Part shown: one piece after another, positions 1 to 10,840 of the stretch
Layout: every line of letters starts with the position of its first letter
How positions within the stretch are numbered: the first letter of the stretch is position 1
From: Chromohalobacter marismortui
GTDB taxonomy: Bacteria > Pseudomonadota > Gammaproteobacteria > Pseudomonadales > Halomonadaceae
Reading direction: 5' to 3'
NCBI RefSeq assembly: GCF_004364315.1
Contig: NZ_SOBR01000007.1
Location: 93,806-157,805 of the forward strand
Length of the DNA stretch: 64,000 bases
The notes under the pieces: generated by a model
The model's database searches: none
The model's input: only the letters and a program-made list of their open reading frames with translations
What the model was told of the DNA's origin: nothing
Translations under genes and position numbers: made by a program

Positions 1-939
<939 letters not shown>

Positions 940-1044
940 CATTTCCACCGGCACCCGGGACGGTGCGCCGCGATGCGCGACGATTTGTCGGCATCCCGGC
1001 AGCCCATTAGGATGGGCTGACACGATTCCAATAGAAGAAAATCG

Positions 1045-1662
1045 ATGACGCAGGAAACACCCAAGCAAACTCGCCGGGAGCAGATCCTCCAGGCGCTGGC
1101 GCTGATGTTGCAGGAGGACAGCGGCAAGCGGATCACCACCGCCGCGTTGGCCCGCCAAGTCGGCGTCAGCGAAGCCGCTCTCTACCGGCACTTCCCGAGC
1201 AAGGCACGCATGTTCGAAGGGCTGATCGAGTTCATCGAGGAGACCCTGTTCGAGCGCATCCGCCGTATTCTCGACGAGGAGCCGCAGGCACAGGCACGCT
1301 GTCATCATATCCTGACGCTGCTGCTGGGCTTCGCCGAGAAGAACCCCGGGCTATGCCGGCTACTCGGCGGCGATGCCTTGACCGGCGAGACCGCGCGCTT
1401 GCGCGTGCGCATGACGCAGCTCTTCGACCGCCTGGAAACCCAGCTCAAGCAGATACTCCGCGAAGCCGAGATTCACGAAGGCTTGCGCACCACACTACAA
1501 GTGTCGGCCGCCGCCAATCTGTTGCTGGCCGCCGCCGATGGACGCATCACGCAATATGTACGCAGTGACTTCCGGCGCCTGCCTACCGAGCATTGGGAAG
1601 ATCAGTGGCAGATGCTCTCTGCCCGCTTGCTAATCACCACGCCACACCCTGCTCACGTGTAG
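1045..1662 (+). CDS. slmA: Nucleoid occlusion factor SlmA (TetR family)
   Basis: DNA-bound inhibitor of FtsZ-ring assembly over the nucleoid. The 205-residue protein has a TetR helix-turn-helix at about residues 10-60 (ITTAALARQVGVSEAALYRHF) and a helical C-terminal domain. The N-terminal half closely resembles E. coli SlmA (Ttk), including the GKRITTAALA and FEGLIEFIEE segments, and the length fits SlmA (about 198). The following genes (ftsEX, ftsY, zapB, and minCDE further on) are also division genes, but slmA is not in an operon with them. A strong hairpin terminator follows. A generic TetR regulator is the only alternative, and the SlmA-specific similarity makes it unlikely. Confidence 0.93.
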   Translation: MTQETPKQTRREQILQALALMLQEDSGKRITTAALARQVGVSEAALYRHFPSKARMFEGLIEFIEETLFERIRRILDEEPQAQARCHHILTLLLGFAEKNPGLCRLLGGDALTGETARLRVRMTQLFDRLETQLKQILREAEIHEGLRTTLQVSAAANLLLAAADGRITQYVRSDFRRLPTEHWEDQWQMLSARLLITTPHPAHV

Positions 1663-1673
1663 ACGCTGCATAC

Positions 1674-1704
1674 GACAATGCCCGGCACATGGCCGGGCAT
1701 TGTC
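1674..1704. terminator. Bidirectional rho-independent terminator between slmA and rpoH
   Basis: Perfect 13-bp arms GACAATGCCCGGC and GCCGGGCATTGTC enclose a 5-base loop. It sits between the 3' ends of two converging genes, so it can stop transcription from both sides. There is no long T-run on the plus side. Confidence 0.8.
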
Positions 1705-1753
1705 GGTGTCGCGTGTGGATGAACAGGCTGACTTTGCGAGTTGACGCCAGGGA

Positions 1754-2620
1754 TCACGCGACGAAGGCGCTGCCGAGCTGCTGCCGGATCTTCTTCATGG
1801 CATTTTTCTCGAGCTGACGAATACGCTCGGCGGAGACGCCATACACATCGGCCAACTCATGCAGCGTGGCCTTGGGTTCGGCAAGCCAACGACGCTGCAG
1901 GATATCCTGCGAGCGCTCGTCGAGTTCACGCAGCGCCGACTTGAGGCGATGCGTGGAATCTTCTTCCCAGTCCTCGGCCTCGAGTTGTGCAGCGGGATCG
2001 TAACGCTCATCATCGAGGTAATGGACAGGCGCCTGGAAGCCTTGATCCTCTTCCTCTGAGGGCGACGCATCGTAGCCGGCATCGAACGCCGAAAGACGGC
2101 CTTCCATCTCACGCACGACCTGCGGCTTGACGTCGAGATCCTTGGCGATGGCATCGACCTCGTCGTTGTTGAGCCAGGCCAGACGCTTCTTGGCGCCGCG
2201 CAGATTGAAGAACAACTTACGCTGCGCCTTGGTGGTGGCGATCTTCACGATACGCCAGTTGCGCAGCACGTATTCATGAATCTCGGCCTTGATCCAATGC
2301 ACGGCGAACGACACCAGGCGTACACCCTGGTTCGGGTCGAAACGCTTGACGGCTTTCATCAAGCCGACGTTGCCTTCCTGGATCAGGTCGGCCTGGGGCA
2401 ACCCATAGCCGGAATAGCTGCGCGCAATGTGCACCACGAAACGCAGGTGCGACATGACCAGACGCCGCGCCGCTTCGAGGTCTCCCTGCTCGTAGAGGCG
2501 GAAGCCCAAGTCGCGTTCCTCTTCAGAGGTCAGCACGGCGATGCGATTGACGGCCTGAATGTAACCATTCAGGTCATGACCGGGAGAAAGATGACCCACG
2601 GGCTGAAGACTGGTGCTCAT
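1754..2620 (-). CDS. rpoH: RNA polymerase heat-shock sigma factor RpoH (sigma-32)
   Basis: Directs RNA polymerase to heat-shock promoters. The 288-residue protein shows sigma region 2 ([19 protein letters not shown], about residues 79-97) and the diagnostic RpoH box QRKLFFNLR (about 133-141), which is found in sigma-32 and not in sigma-70 or RpoS. A region 4 helix-turn-helix ([20 protein letters not shown]) lies near the C terminus. The length is normal (about 284). It lies downstream of ftsX on the same strand, the order seen in E. coli (ftsY-ftsE-ftsX-rpoH). The gap of about 150 bases before it carries its own promoter. Confidence 0.97.
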   Translation of the reverse strand: MSTSLQPVGHLSPGHDLNGYIQAVNRIAVLTSEEERDLGFRLYEQGDLEAARRLVMSHLRFVVHIARSYSGYGLPQADLIQEGNVGLMKAVKRFDPNQGVRLVSFAVHWIKAEIHEYVLRNWRIVKIATTKAQRKLFFNLRGAKKRLAWLNNDEVDAIAKDLDVKPQVVREMEGRLSAFDAGYDASPSEEEDQGFQAPVHYLDDERYDPAAQLEAEDWEEDSTHRLKSALRELDERSQDILQRRWLAEPKATLHELADVYGVSAERIRQLEKNAMKKIRQQLGSAFVA

Positions 2621-2719
2621 GCAGATGTCTCCATCGGTTGTTCACCCTGCGTGCGTGGCGGACTCAACCTCCACGGCGGCACGGCGAAGGAATCATGTGC
2701 CTGATAGCACGGATGACCC

Positions 2720-2749
2720 ATTAGAAGGCTAACTTGAACGAAAGTTCAA
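2720..2749 (-). promoter_or_regulatory. Candidate sigma-70 promoter of rpoH
   Basis: Reading the minus strand, TTGAAC (2749-2744) and TCTAAT (2725-2720) are separated by 18 bases, which puts a start about 90 bases before the rpoH ATG. The -35 element lies in a small dyad (GTTCAA / TTGAAC, 2734-2749). A short AGGCTT/AAGCCT hairpin overlapping the ftsX stop may weaken read-through. Inferred by eye. Confidence 0.45.
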
Positions 2750-2773
2750 TACATGCCATCAGGCTTGTCAAGC

Positions 2774-3766
2774 CTAGCGGGGTTTGATGTCGGCAAGATG
2801 ACGGCCGACGGCTAACCAAGCACCCAGCCAGCCAAGCAGTGTACTACAAAAACATAGCAAAGCCGATCCCCCAACGCCTAATCGCGGCAGCGTGAAGTGC
2901 GCGCCATAGCTTTCAGCCAGGGCGGTGACCGGCGCCGAGAGCCAATGGCCGCCGAGGGTCAACAGCACGATCGCCAGCACGCCGCCGCCCAGACCATACC
3001 AAGCTCCGCTATAAAGGAAAGGACGACGCACGAACGCATGCGTGGCCCCGATCAGCGTCACTACCTCGATCTCTTGACGGCGGCTTTCCACCGCCAGGCG
3101 AATGGTATTGCCGACCACCAGCAGCACGCCCAGCCCGAACAGTCCCGCCAAGGCCAAGGTGAGACGCTGCCCCAATTCGGCCAGACGCCGCAGACGCTCC
3201 AGCCAAGCGAGATCGACGCGTGCCTCATCGACGCCGTTCATCGCCTCGAGATTGCTGGCCAGCACACGGACCGCATCGGGATCGGTGTCGGCCGGCGTCA
3301 CTACTACCGCCGCGGGCAGCGGATTATCTTTCAACGAGGCCAGCGCGTCTTCGAGCCCCATGCCCTGCTGGAATTCAGCCAAACCTTCGGCGGCGGTCAC
3401 CAACCGCGCTTCCGCCACGGGCGCCTGATCGCGCAACCGCGCGGCGACATCCATGGCCGCACTCTCATCGAGACGCGTGTCGAGATAGACGGTCACGGTC
3501 GCGCTTTCGTCGAGTTCGGCATCCAGCAGGCGGGCGCTATCCAACGCCAGCCACAACCCGCTGGGCAGCACCAGGGCGATGGCGATCGCCAGCATGGTCA
3601 GCAGGCTGCTCAGCGGGCGCTTGGCGAGCCGCCGAGCGCTATCCAGCCACATCGCGCGGTGATGACGCAGCCAGGCACGGGTGCGACTTTCCAGTCCCAC
3701 CTGGGAGGCCCTGGCGCCACGGCGCTCGCCACGCTGGCTGTCCGAAGACGTCGTGCGTCGTGTCAT
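2774..3766 (-). CDS. ftsX: Cell division protein FtsX
   Basis: Membrane subunit of the FtsEX ABC-type complex, which couples ATP hydrolysis in the cytoplasm to activation of septal peptidoglycan hydrolases. The 330-residue protein has a basic cytoplasmic N terminus, a first membrane segment at about residues 53-73 (LLTMLAIAIALVLPSGLWLAL), a periplasmic domain (about 75-200), and three further hydrophobic segments ending near the C terminus. Its ATG overlaps the end of ftsE by 4 bases (ATGA), so translation is coupled. The order ftsY-ftsE-ftsX is the usual proteobacterial operon. Confidence 0.95.
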   Translation of the reverse strand: MTRRTTSSDSQRGERRGARASQVGLESRTRAWLRHHRAMWLDSARRLAKRPLSSLLTMLAIAIALVLPSGLWLALDSARLLDAELDESATVTVYLDTRLDESAAMDVAARLRDQAPVAEARLVTAAEGLAEFQQGMGLEDALASLKDNPLPAAVVVTPADTDPDAVRVLASNLEAMNGVDEARVDLAWLERLRRLAELGQRLTLALAGLFGLGVLLVVGNTIRLAVESRRQEIEVVTLIGATHAFVRRPFLYSGAWYGLGGGVLAIVLLTLGGHWLSAPVTALAESYGAHFTLPRLGVGGSALLCFCSTLLGWLGAWLAVGRHLADIKPR

Positions 3767-4431
3767 GCCGCCTCCTCGTCGCCGACCAGCCGCCCCTCGC
3801 GCAGGCGCAGGACCCGGTGCCGCAGGCGCGTGATCAGAGCCAGGTCGTGGCTAGCCACCATCACCGTGGTACCGATACGGTTGAAGTCCTCGAACAAGCG
3901 CATGATATCGGCCGAGAGCTGCGGGTCGAGGTTGCCGGTGGGCTCGTCGGCGAGCAGCAACGATGGTTTGTTGACCACCGCCCGCGCGATGCCGATGCGT
4001 TGACGCTCACCGCTCGAGAGCTCGATGGGCAGCGCCGTTTCCCGGTACAGCAGCCCCACCTTATCCAACGCGGCACGTACCCGCCGTGCCGACTCCCGGG
4101 GTTCCACGCCCTGAATCTCCAGCGGCAATGCCACGTTGGCGAAAACGCTGCGATCGAACAACAGCTGGTGGTCCTGGAAGACCACCCCGATCTGGCGGCG
4201 ATAGTAGGGGATCTGGCTGAGATGAAAGCGGTCCAGATCATGACCGGCCACCAGTACGCGACCGCGCGAGGGCTTTTCCAGACGCATGATCAAGCGCAGC
4301 AACGAGCTCTTTCCGGCCCCCGAGTGTCCGGTGAGGAACAACATTTCGCCCCGCCCCACCCGGAAATTGATATCGGCGAGGGCCTCGGAGCGCCCGCCGT
4401 AACGTTTGCCGACATGCTCGAAGACGATCAT
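3763..4431 (-). CDS. ftsE: Cell division ATP-binding protein FtsE
   Basis: ATPase of FtsEX, bound to the inner face of the membrane at the division site. The start was set at the ATG reading MIVFEHVGKRYGG (4431), the normal FtsE N terminus, giving 222 residues. An earlier in-frame ATG would add 30 residues lying inside ftsY. Walker A is GHSGAGKSS, the Q-loop region reads VVFQDHQLL, the signature is LSSGERQR, Walker B is LLLADEPTGNLD, and the H-loop is ASHD. It starts 4 bases after the ftsY stop and overlaps ftsX by 4 bases. Confidence 0.96.
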   Translation of the reverse strand: MIVFEHVGKRYGGRSEALADINFRVGRGEMLFLTGHSGAGKSSLLRLIMRLEKPSRGRVLVAGHDLDRFHLSQIPYYRRQIGVVFQDHQLLFDRSVFANVALPLEIQGVEPRESARRVRAALDKVGLLYRETALPIELSSGERQRIGIARAVVNKPSLLLADEPTGNLDPQLSADIMRLFEDFNRIGTTVMVASHDLALITRLRHRVLRLREGRLVGDEEAA

Positions 4432-4435
4432 ACCG

Positions 4436-5890
<1,455 letters not shown>

Positions 5891-6026
5891 GGGCGTGATC
5901 TACGTCTACGCGGACGACGCGCGCCACGCTCCCCGCGACACGGCGGGAATGACGCCCGGCGTCCTGAAGTGTCTGAATCGCCACATCCTATCACTGTGCA
6001 GCGGGTGGCGGTACAATCCACCCATC

Positions 6027-6650
6027 ATGAATCGACGTCGTTCCTCCTCCGCCAAGCATTCCGCCCGTGGCACGCGCCGTAGCGCGTCATCGCGCGCGCG
6101 CGGGCGCTTGCGTCTCATCGGCGGCGACTACCGTCGCCGCCAGTTGCCGGTTCTCGAGCGGCCCGGCCTGCGCCCCACCCCGGACCGCATTCGCGAGACG
6201 CTGTTCAACTGGCTGGCCTTCGGGCTCGCCGGCGCGCGGGTGCTGGACTTGTACGCCGGCACCGGCGCGCTAGGGCTGGAAGCCCTTTCGCGCGGTGCCG
6301 CCCAGGCCCTTTTCGTGGAAACCGACAGCGACATCGCCGCCAGCCTGAGCACCAATATCGCCACGCTGGACGCCAATGGCCATGTACAGCGCCAAACCGC
6401 CATGGCCTTTCTCGCAGGCCCTGTCACGCCCTTCGATATCGTCTTTCTCGACCCGCCCTTCCGTCAGGGCCACGCCGCCGACGCCTGCCAGGCACTGGAG
6501 GAGCGCGGCTGGCTAAGTGAGGAGGCGTTGATCTATCTGGAAATCGAACACGAATGCGAGCCCAGGGTGCCCGCCAACTGGCATTTGCATCGCGATGTGC
6601 AGGCTGGCGATGGCATCGGACGCCTGTACCGTCGCCGCCACGCCACATGA
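6027..6650 (+). CDS. rsmD: 16S rRNA (guanine(966)-N(2))-methyltransferase
   Basis: SAM-dependent methylation of G966 in the 30S subunit. The start was set at the ATG reading MNRRRSSS, which gives 207 residues; the frame stays open upstream but would run into ftsY on the other strand. Motifs: RLIGGDYRRRQLPV at the N terminus, the RPTPDRIRETLFNWL block typical of RsmD, a SAM-binding loop (LDLYAGTGALGLEALSRGA) and the catalytic LDPPF. It is divergent from ftsY, the arrangement seen in many gammaproteobacteria. TACAAT at 6012-6017 is close enough to the ATG that the mRNA could have almost no leader. Confidence 0.94.
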   Translation: MNRRRSSSAKHSARGTRRSASSRARGRLRLIGGDYRRRQLPVLERPGLRPTPDRIRETLFNWLAFGLAGARVLDLYAGTGALGLEALSRGAAQALFVETDSDIAASLSTNIATLDANGHVQRQTAMAFLAGPVTPFDIVFLDPPFRQGHAADACQALEERGWLSEEALIYLEIEHECEPRVPANWHLHRDVQAGDGIGRLYRRRHAT

Positions 6651-6770
6651 GCTTCCTGTCGGCGCCTGGCGACGCTTGTCGCGCGCGCGCGGCGCGGTTA
6701 GGCTGGCCGCCAACGGCGCCGTTAGCGTGCGCCCAACCCTATCGCCCCATTCACCGTGTAGGAGAAGCCA

Positions 6771-6980
6771 ATGAGCCTCGAACTCTTCAACCAGCTCGAA
6801 CAGAAAGTGCAGAACGCTGTCGAGACCATCGAGATGCTGAAAATGGAGGCGGAAGAGCTGCGCGAAGAGAACACCCGCCTCAAGCAGGAGCGTGATGAGT
6901 GGGAGCGCCGCCTCAATGGGCTGCTGGGCAAGTTCCAGGACATCGAAGACGACACCAGCGATACCTCACAAAGCCAGTAA
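6771..6980 (+). CDS. zapB: Cell division protein ZapB
   Basis: Small coiled-coil protein that bundles with ZapA around the FtsZ ring. The 69-residue protein is one continuous heptad coiled coil ([20 protein letters not shown] onward, residues 3-60) with a short acidic, Ser/Thr-rich tail. The size and the start [14 protein letters not shown] match the ZapB family. A strong AGGAG site lies 6 bases before the ATG. No operon partner; the gene behind it is convergent. A generic small coiled-coil protein is the alternative. Confidence 0.85.
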   Translation: MSLELFNQLEQKVQNAVETIEMLKMEAEELREENTRLKQERDEWERRLNGLLGKFQDIEDDTSDTSQSQ

Positions 6981-7013
6981 CTCGTACCCGCCATGTCCTG
7001 GCGGGGAGCGCCG

Positions 7014-7484
7014 TCAGCCGTCCCCGCGCGCTGCGAGCGGCCTCGACATCAACACCGCCGCTTCGCGTTTGCCTCCCCTCGTCCCGACGGGGGGATAGTA
7101 ACCGTGCCGGCGGCCATCCTCGTCGAAACCATATTGACGGTATAGCGCCAGCGCGGGCGCATTGCTTGCGCGCACTTCCAGCAACAGACGTTCGGCACCG
7201 CCTTGATGTGCGCGCGTCACGAGATGCGTGAGCAACATGCCTGCCATGCCCTGGCGACGCGCGCTCGGTGCCACGGTGATCGCTTGCAGCTCGGCCTCGA
7301 AGGGCAACCAGGCGAGCACCGCATACCCCAGCAGCAGCGCGTCACGCCACGCCCCCCAGGCTTCCAGGGTGTCGTCGTTGAGTGCCTGCGCCAGGGTCGC
7401 CCGCCCCCAGGCATGCGCCTGTCCCGCTTCCGCGAGCGCCATCACGGCATCCAGATGCGACACGTCAAGACGCTCAAGACGCAT
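7014..7484 (-). CDS. rimI: Ribosomal protein S18-alanine N-acetyltransferase RimI
   Basis: GNAT-fold enzyme that acetylates the N-terminal alanine of S18. The start is MRLERLDVSHLD (156 residues). The acetyl-CoA loop is seen in ITVAPSARRQGMAGMLL (about residues 69-85: R-x-x-G-x-A/G). The typical RimI C-terminal block LLLEVRASNAPALALYRQYGF follows, ending with the R/Y stretch RRHGYYPP. It overlaps the 3' end of the upstream holD-like gene by 11 bases, so the two are probably translated together, as in the holD-rimI pair of E. coli. Confidence 0.92.
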   Translation of the reverse strand: MRLERLDVSHLDAVMALAEAGQAHAWGRATLAQALNDDTLEAWGAWRDALLLGYAVLAWLPFEAELQAITVAPSARRQGMAGMLLTHLVTRAHQGGAERLLLEVRASNAPALALYRQYGFDEDGRRHGYYPPVGTRGGKREAAVLMSRPLAARGDG

Positions 7485-8307
7485 CGTCGTGTCCCGCCCA
7501 GGCCTCACGCCATGCCGCGAGCTGCGGCCATAGCGCGCGCTTGGCGTCGGCGGATGAAGCAAGCGTCTCCAGCGACGGAAGCATCCAGCATGGCAGGCTT
7601 AACGTCTCGCTGCGCGCGTCCTCGAGGGCCAGCACCGCGTTAAGGGTCGCATCCTGGCCGAATACCAACAGCCGCTCGGGACGCCAGCCGCGCCGCGCCT
7701 GGCCAGCCATATAGGCGCGCAGACCGTCGCGGGCCTCGTCCAGGGGCGCAGTGACCGGCGCCGTGTCGACGAGCGGCCATTGAAAGCTGCGGAATTCGAG
7801 CGCCGCATCCACGCGGATACCGGCCACACGCAACAGATTTCCAAGCAGTTCGAGCGCCGTACGGTCAGGTGCATTACCCCCCGGCACCAGCACCAGCCAG
7901 CGGCCCTCCAACGCTGCGATTTGCAGGTCATAGCGCAGCGCCTCATACGCTTCTGGCTTGCCATCGTCAGCGGCCGACGCCGCCGCCTGGTTAGCGTCTT
8001 CCAACGCCGACGGGGGGGGTTCGGGTGACGCTTCACCCAGCAGCAATGCCCGCGCCGACGCTTTCGAGACCGACTTGCCGGTGTTGCGCGGCGTCGACGC
8101 AGCGCCTCCTGCGGGAGCCGTGGACGGTGCGGCCGCATCGTCGAGCAGCGCCTGCAAGCGTTGACCATGGCTCGCCGGCGCCTGCGAAGGCGGCGTTTCC
8201 CATTCGCACATCGGCGTAGGCAGCGCATTGGGCAGCCGATAGCGGCTCACCCAGGCGCCGAGCCCCATGGCCTCGAGATACTGCAGCCGCTGGACATCGC
8301 CGACCAT
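7474..8307 (-). CDS. HolD-like protein (putative DNA polymerase III psi subunit), unusually long
   Basis: 277 residues from the ATG at 8307, which follows the bolA TGA by one base. The N terminus (LQYLEAMGLGAWVSRYRLP, about residues 7-25) resembles the start of E. coli HolD, where a short leucine/tryptophan motif binds the clamp-loader complex. A later segment, GRWLVLVPGGNAPDRTALELL, resembles the psi Rossmann-like core. About 110 low-complexity, Ala/Ser/Pro-rich residues are inserted between them, which makes it twice the E. coli length (137). The position directly before rimI supports HolD. The similarity is weak and made from memory, so the function is an inference. The psi subunit would link the clamp loader to single-stranded DNA-binding protein. 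Confidence 0.5.
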   Translation of the reverse strand: MVGDVQRLQYLEAMGLGAWVSRYRLPNALPTPMCEWETPPSQAPASHGQRLQALLDDAAAPSTAPAGGAASTPRNTGKSVSKASARALLLGEASPEPPPSALEDANQAAASAADDGKPEAYEALRYDLQIAALEGRWLVLVPGGNAPDRTALELLGNLLRVAGIRVDAALEFRSFQWPLVDTAPVTAPLDEARDGLRAYMAGQARRGWRPERLLVFGQDATLNAVLALEDARSETLSLPCWMLPSLETLASSADAKRALWPQLAAWREAWAGHDDAS

Positions 8308-8308
8308 G

Positions 8309-8620
8309 TCAGTACGCGCCACCGCCTCGACAATTGGGAGAGGCGGGACGCGCCGCATCACGTTGACGCCACTCCTCTGGCGTATAGAGATGCAAGGCCA
8401 GGGCGTGCACCGGACCGGACAACTCGTCGGCGAGCAACGCATAGACCTGCTGATGACGCTTGACCGGCATCAGGCCCGCGAAGCGCTCGGCGACCAGGGT
8501 CACCTTGAAGTGCGTTTCGGAGTCCGGCGGCACATTGTGCATGTGGCTTTCGTTCTCGACCGCCGCATGCTCGGGGTCGAGTGACTGCAGCTTCTCTTCG
8601 ATACGTGCCTGAACACTCAT
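8309..8620 (-). CDS. bolA: BolA family protein
   Basis: 103 residues from MSVQARIEEKLQSL. The class II KH-like BolA fold is seen in ARIEEKLQSLDPEHAAVEN, SHMHNVPPDSETHFKVTLV (containing the SHxHNV/SHF surface that binds monothiol glutaredoxins and [2Fe-2S] clusters) and the closing VKRHQQVYALLADELSGPVHALALH segment (RHQxVY is the BolA signature). A good GGAGGAA-type ribosome site precedes the ATG. BolA proteins act with Grx4 in iron-sulfur trafficking and stress-linked regulation. First gene of a tight bolA-holD-like-rimI group. Confidence 0.9.
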   Translation of the reverse strand: MSVQARIEEKLQSLDPEHAAVENESHMHNVPPDSETHFKVTLVAERFAGLMPVKRHQQVYALLADELSGPVHALALHLYTPEEWRQRDAARPASPNCRGGGAY

Positions 8621-8686
8621 GACACCTTCCTCCTCTGTCGGATACGCGGCATTGTAACGTTTCCCGCCGCGGGGAATAAGCATCGC

Positions 8687-10066
8687 TCACGCCTTGACGC
8701 GCGCCAGCGGAATCCGCCACACGCTGAGCGCCAACGCCACCACCACACTGGCGCAGCCCAGCCATAACGCATACGACAGCGACCCCCAGGAAAGGGCCAG
8801 CATCAGCCCCACGCAAGCGGTTCCCAAGGCCTGGCCGAACGTACGCACCGAGGCCAGCACGCCCGACGCGTTGGCGCTATAGGTCAACGCCACGCTGCCG
8901 ATCATCTCGCGATTGTTGGGCGCCTGGAACAACCCATAGCCGACCCCGCATAATACCGCGCGCCAGGCGATCGACATGGCGCTGGACTCGGCTGTCAACG
9001 TCACCAGGCTCAGCATGCCGAGCAGGAAGATCGACAGGCCCAACGACGAGATCAGCGTCGGATTGAAGCGGTCGGCGAGCCGTCCCGAGAGCGGTCCCGC
9101 CAACATCAATGCCAGTGGCCAGGGCGTGAACAACAGCGCGGCTTCGAGCGGCGTCGCCCCCATCACCGTCTGAAACATGAACGGCAACCCCACGAAGGTG
9201 ATCCCCTGAGCGACGAAGGCCATCAGCGAGATCGTGGCGGCGATGCTGAAACGCGTGGCACGAAACATCGGCAGCGGTACCAGCGGCGCGGATGCCCGAC
9301 GCTGACGCCACACGAACAGCACCAGGCACAGCACGCTGAGCAACAACGGCAACCAGGCACTCATGCCGCGCGCGCCATGGCCGATATGATCGAGGGAAAA
9401 CACGAAGCCGCTGAGCATGGAGGCCGACAACAGGGCGCCCAGCCAATCGAATCCACGCGCCTCGATCGTCTCACGTGGTAGCGCACGAACCCCCAGGATC
9501 AAGGCCAGCAATCCCAGCGGCACATTGATGGCGAACAGCCACGGCCAGCTCGCGAAATACAGGATGATGCCACCCAGCGATGGACCGAAGGCGATACCAA
9601 AGGCCACCACCAGGGCACCCATGCCGATCGCCGACCCCAATAGACGCGACGGAAAGATCAGACGGTACATGGAAGGCCCGATGCTCAACATCGCCGCAGC
9701 GCCGACGCCTTGCAGCACGCGCGCTGCCACCAACCATTCGAAACTGCGCGACAACGCGCAACACAGCGAGGCCAGCACGAACAGCGCCAGCCCGCCCAAG
9801 TAAAGACGTCGCCGGCCAATGAGCCGACTCAGGGCAGCGAATCCCAACAACAGCGCCGCGCATACCAGCTGGTAGACATTGGTGACCCATACCACGCGCG
9901 ATTCATTCACCGAGAGTTCATCGGCAAGCGTCGGTAGCGCAATATTGACAATGCCGTTGTCGAGCACCGACATCAGCGTCCCCAACACCATCACCAGCAT
10001 CGCCAGGCGGCGCTGCGGACCGGGCAAGCCTTCGTCACCGGGACGTGTCACGAACAAACGCTTCAT
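8687..10066 (-). CDS. DHA2-type MFS drug:proton antiporter
   Basis: 459 residues from MKRLFVTRPG; a longer in-frame start is possible but lacks family support. About 14 hydrophobic segments are visible. Motif D1 of the 14-segment exporters is in segment 1 (LMSVLDNGIVNIALPTLA), motif A in SRLIGRRRLYLGG, and motif C in GPSLGGIILYFASWPWLFAINVPLG, which are the marks of the EmrB/QacA-like DHA2 group. Acts in the inner membrane to export hydrophobic compounds using the proton gradient. No membrane-fusion partner gene is adjacent, so it may work alone like QacA. The substrate cannot be told from sequence. Confidence 0.85.
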   Translation of the reverse strand: MKRLFVTRPGDEGLPGPQRRLAMLVMVLGTLMSVLDNGIVNIALPTLADELSVNESRVVWVTNVYQLVCAALLLGFAALSRLIGRRRLYLGGLALFVLASLCCALSRSFEWLVAARVLQGVGAAAMLSIGPSMYRLIFPSRLLGSAIGMGALVVAFGIAFGPSLGGIILYFASWPWLFAINVPLGLLALILGVRALPRETIEARGFDWLGALLSASMLSGFVFSLDHIGHGARGMSAWLPLLLSVLCLVLFVWRQRRASAPLVPLPMFRATRFSIAATISLMAFVAQGITFVGLPFMFQTVMGATPLEAALLFTPWPLALMLAGPLSGRLADRFNPTLISSLGLSIFLLGMLSLVTLTAESSAMSIAWRAVLCGVGYGLFQAPNNREMIGSVALTYSANASGVLASVRTFGQALGTACVGLMLALSWGSLSYALWLGCASVVVALALSVWRIPLARVKA

Positions 10067-10174
10067 CAGCACGTTACCACACTCCCCTCGCGTGGCGACG
10101 TGCTTTTCGCGCAGCGACGCACCGGCCTCTCGAGCGCGCTGAGCACCGCCCCTCGACACCGCTCACCGAAGGCT

Positions 10175-10561
10175 TCAATCCTCGTCGGTTTCGAGGAGCA
10201 ATTCGTCGTCTATCTCGGAAATCTCGAGCGGCACTTCGTCATCGAGATCCAGCGCCAGATAGCTGTGCTCGACGATGAGAAATTGCTCAAACAGCGCCCA
10301 CCCGAGCGGCTCCGGCCACTGACGTGCATCTTCTTCCCAAGCACTCAGCTCATTTTCGAGCAGATCGAGATGACGCTCGCGAACGTAGGCCGCCAGCGCC
10401 TCGGGCGTATCCATTTCGGGAATGAGATAGACGGTGCTTTCCCGCGCGACATCCTCGAGCGTCAGATCGTCCTCACCGACGGTGGGCTCCAGCGAGTTGA
10501 TCCAGTCAACGAACGCCTGGGTCGGCTTGACGCTCAGCGCGGAACGATTGAGCAGCTTCAT
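10175..10561 (-). CDS. Conserved acidic hypothetical protein
   Basis: 128 residues from MKLLNRSALSVKPTQAF. It has no signal peptide or membrane segment and is very acidic, with the C terminus mostly Asp/Glu/Leu. The N-terminal pattern (LNRSALSVKPTQAFVDW, then TLEDVARESTVYLIPEMDT) resembles small conserved proteins of unknown function that I recall in pseudomonads. The middle contains W/L-rich helices (LENELSAWEEDARQWPEPL). It lies alone between lysS and the MFS gene, preceded by the repeat element at 10657-10836. No function can be given. Confidence 0.75.
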   Translation of the reverse strand: MKLLNRSALSVKPTQAFVDWINSLEPTVGEDDLTLEDVARESTVYLIPEMDTPEALAAYVRERHLDLLENELSAWEEDARQWPEPLGWALFEQFLIVEHSYLALDLDDEVPLEISEIDDELLLETDED

Positions 10562-10656
10562 CGGTGTTACCTCTTTTTGGGAACCGCCCGGAGTCGGCGG
10601 AATTCGAACCGCAGCCATTATGGGCGCTCGACGCGCCCCTGACCAATAACTCTTGT

Positions 10657-10836
10657 CCGGCTTCGCCGGGAGTTATAAGCCGCAAGCTTTAAGCTGTAAG
10701 CCCCCCAAGGTCAACACCGATGGCTTTGAGCGGCGAGACGATAGCATTTTGCTTTTCGTGGCCCGTGGCTCGTCGCTATAGATTTTGACCTTTCTTCCAA
10801 CTTACGGCTTCTGACTTACAGCACTGGGCGAAGCCC
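10657..10836. repeat. Composite inverted heptamer-repeat element A
   Basis: On the plus strand, four 7-bp units ending in AAG (TTATAAG, CCGCAAG, CTTTAAG, CTGTAAG; 10673-10700) are followed by AAGGTCAA (10707-10714). Seventy bases further on comes the mirror image: TTGACCTT (10785-10792), then CTTCCAA, CTTACGG, CTTCTGA, CTTACAG (10794-10821). Each outer end is capped by a GC hairpin with a TTC or GAA loop (CCGGC-TTC-GCCGG, 10657-10669; GGGC-GAA-GCCC, 10826-10836). It ends 4 bases from the lysS stop codon. Elements B, C and D in this window share the design. Confidence 0.8.
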
Positions 10837-10840
10837 GGCA

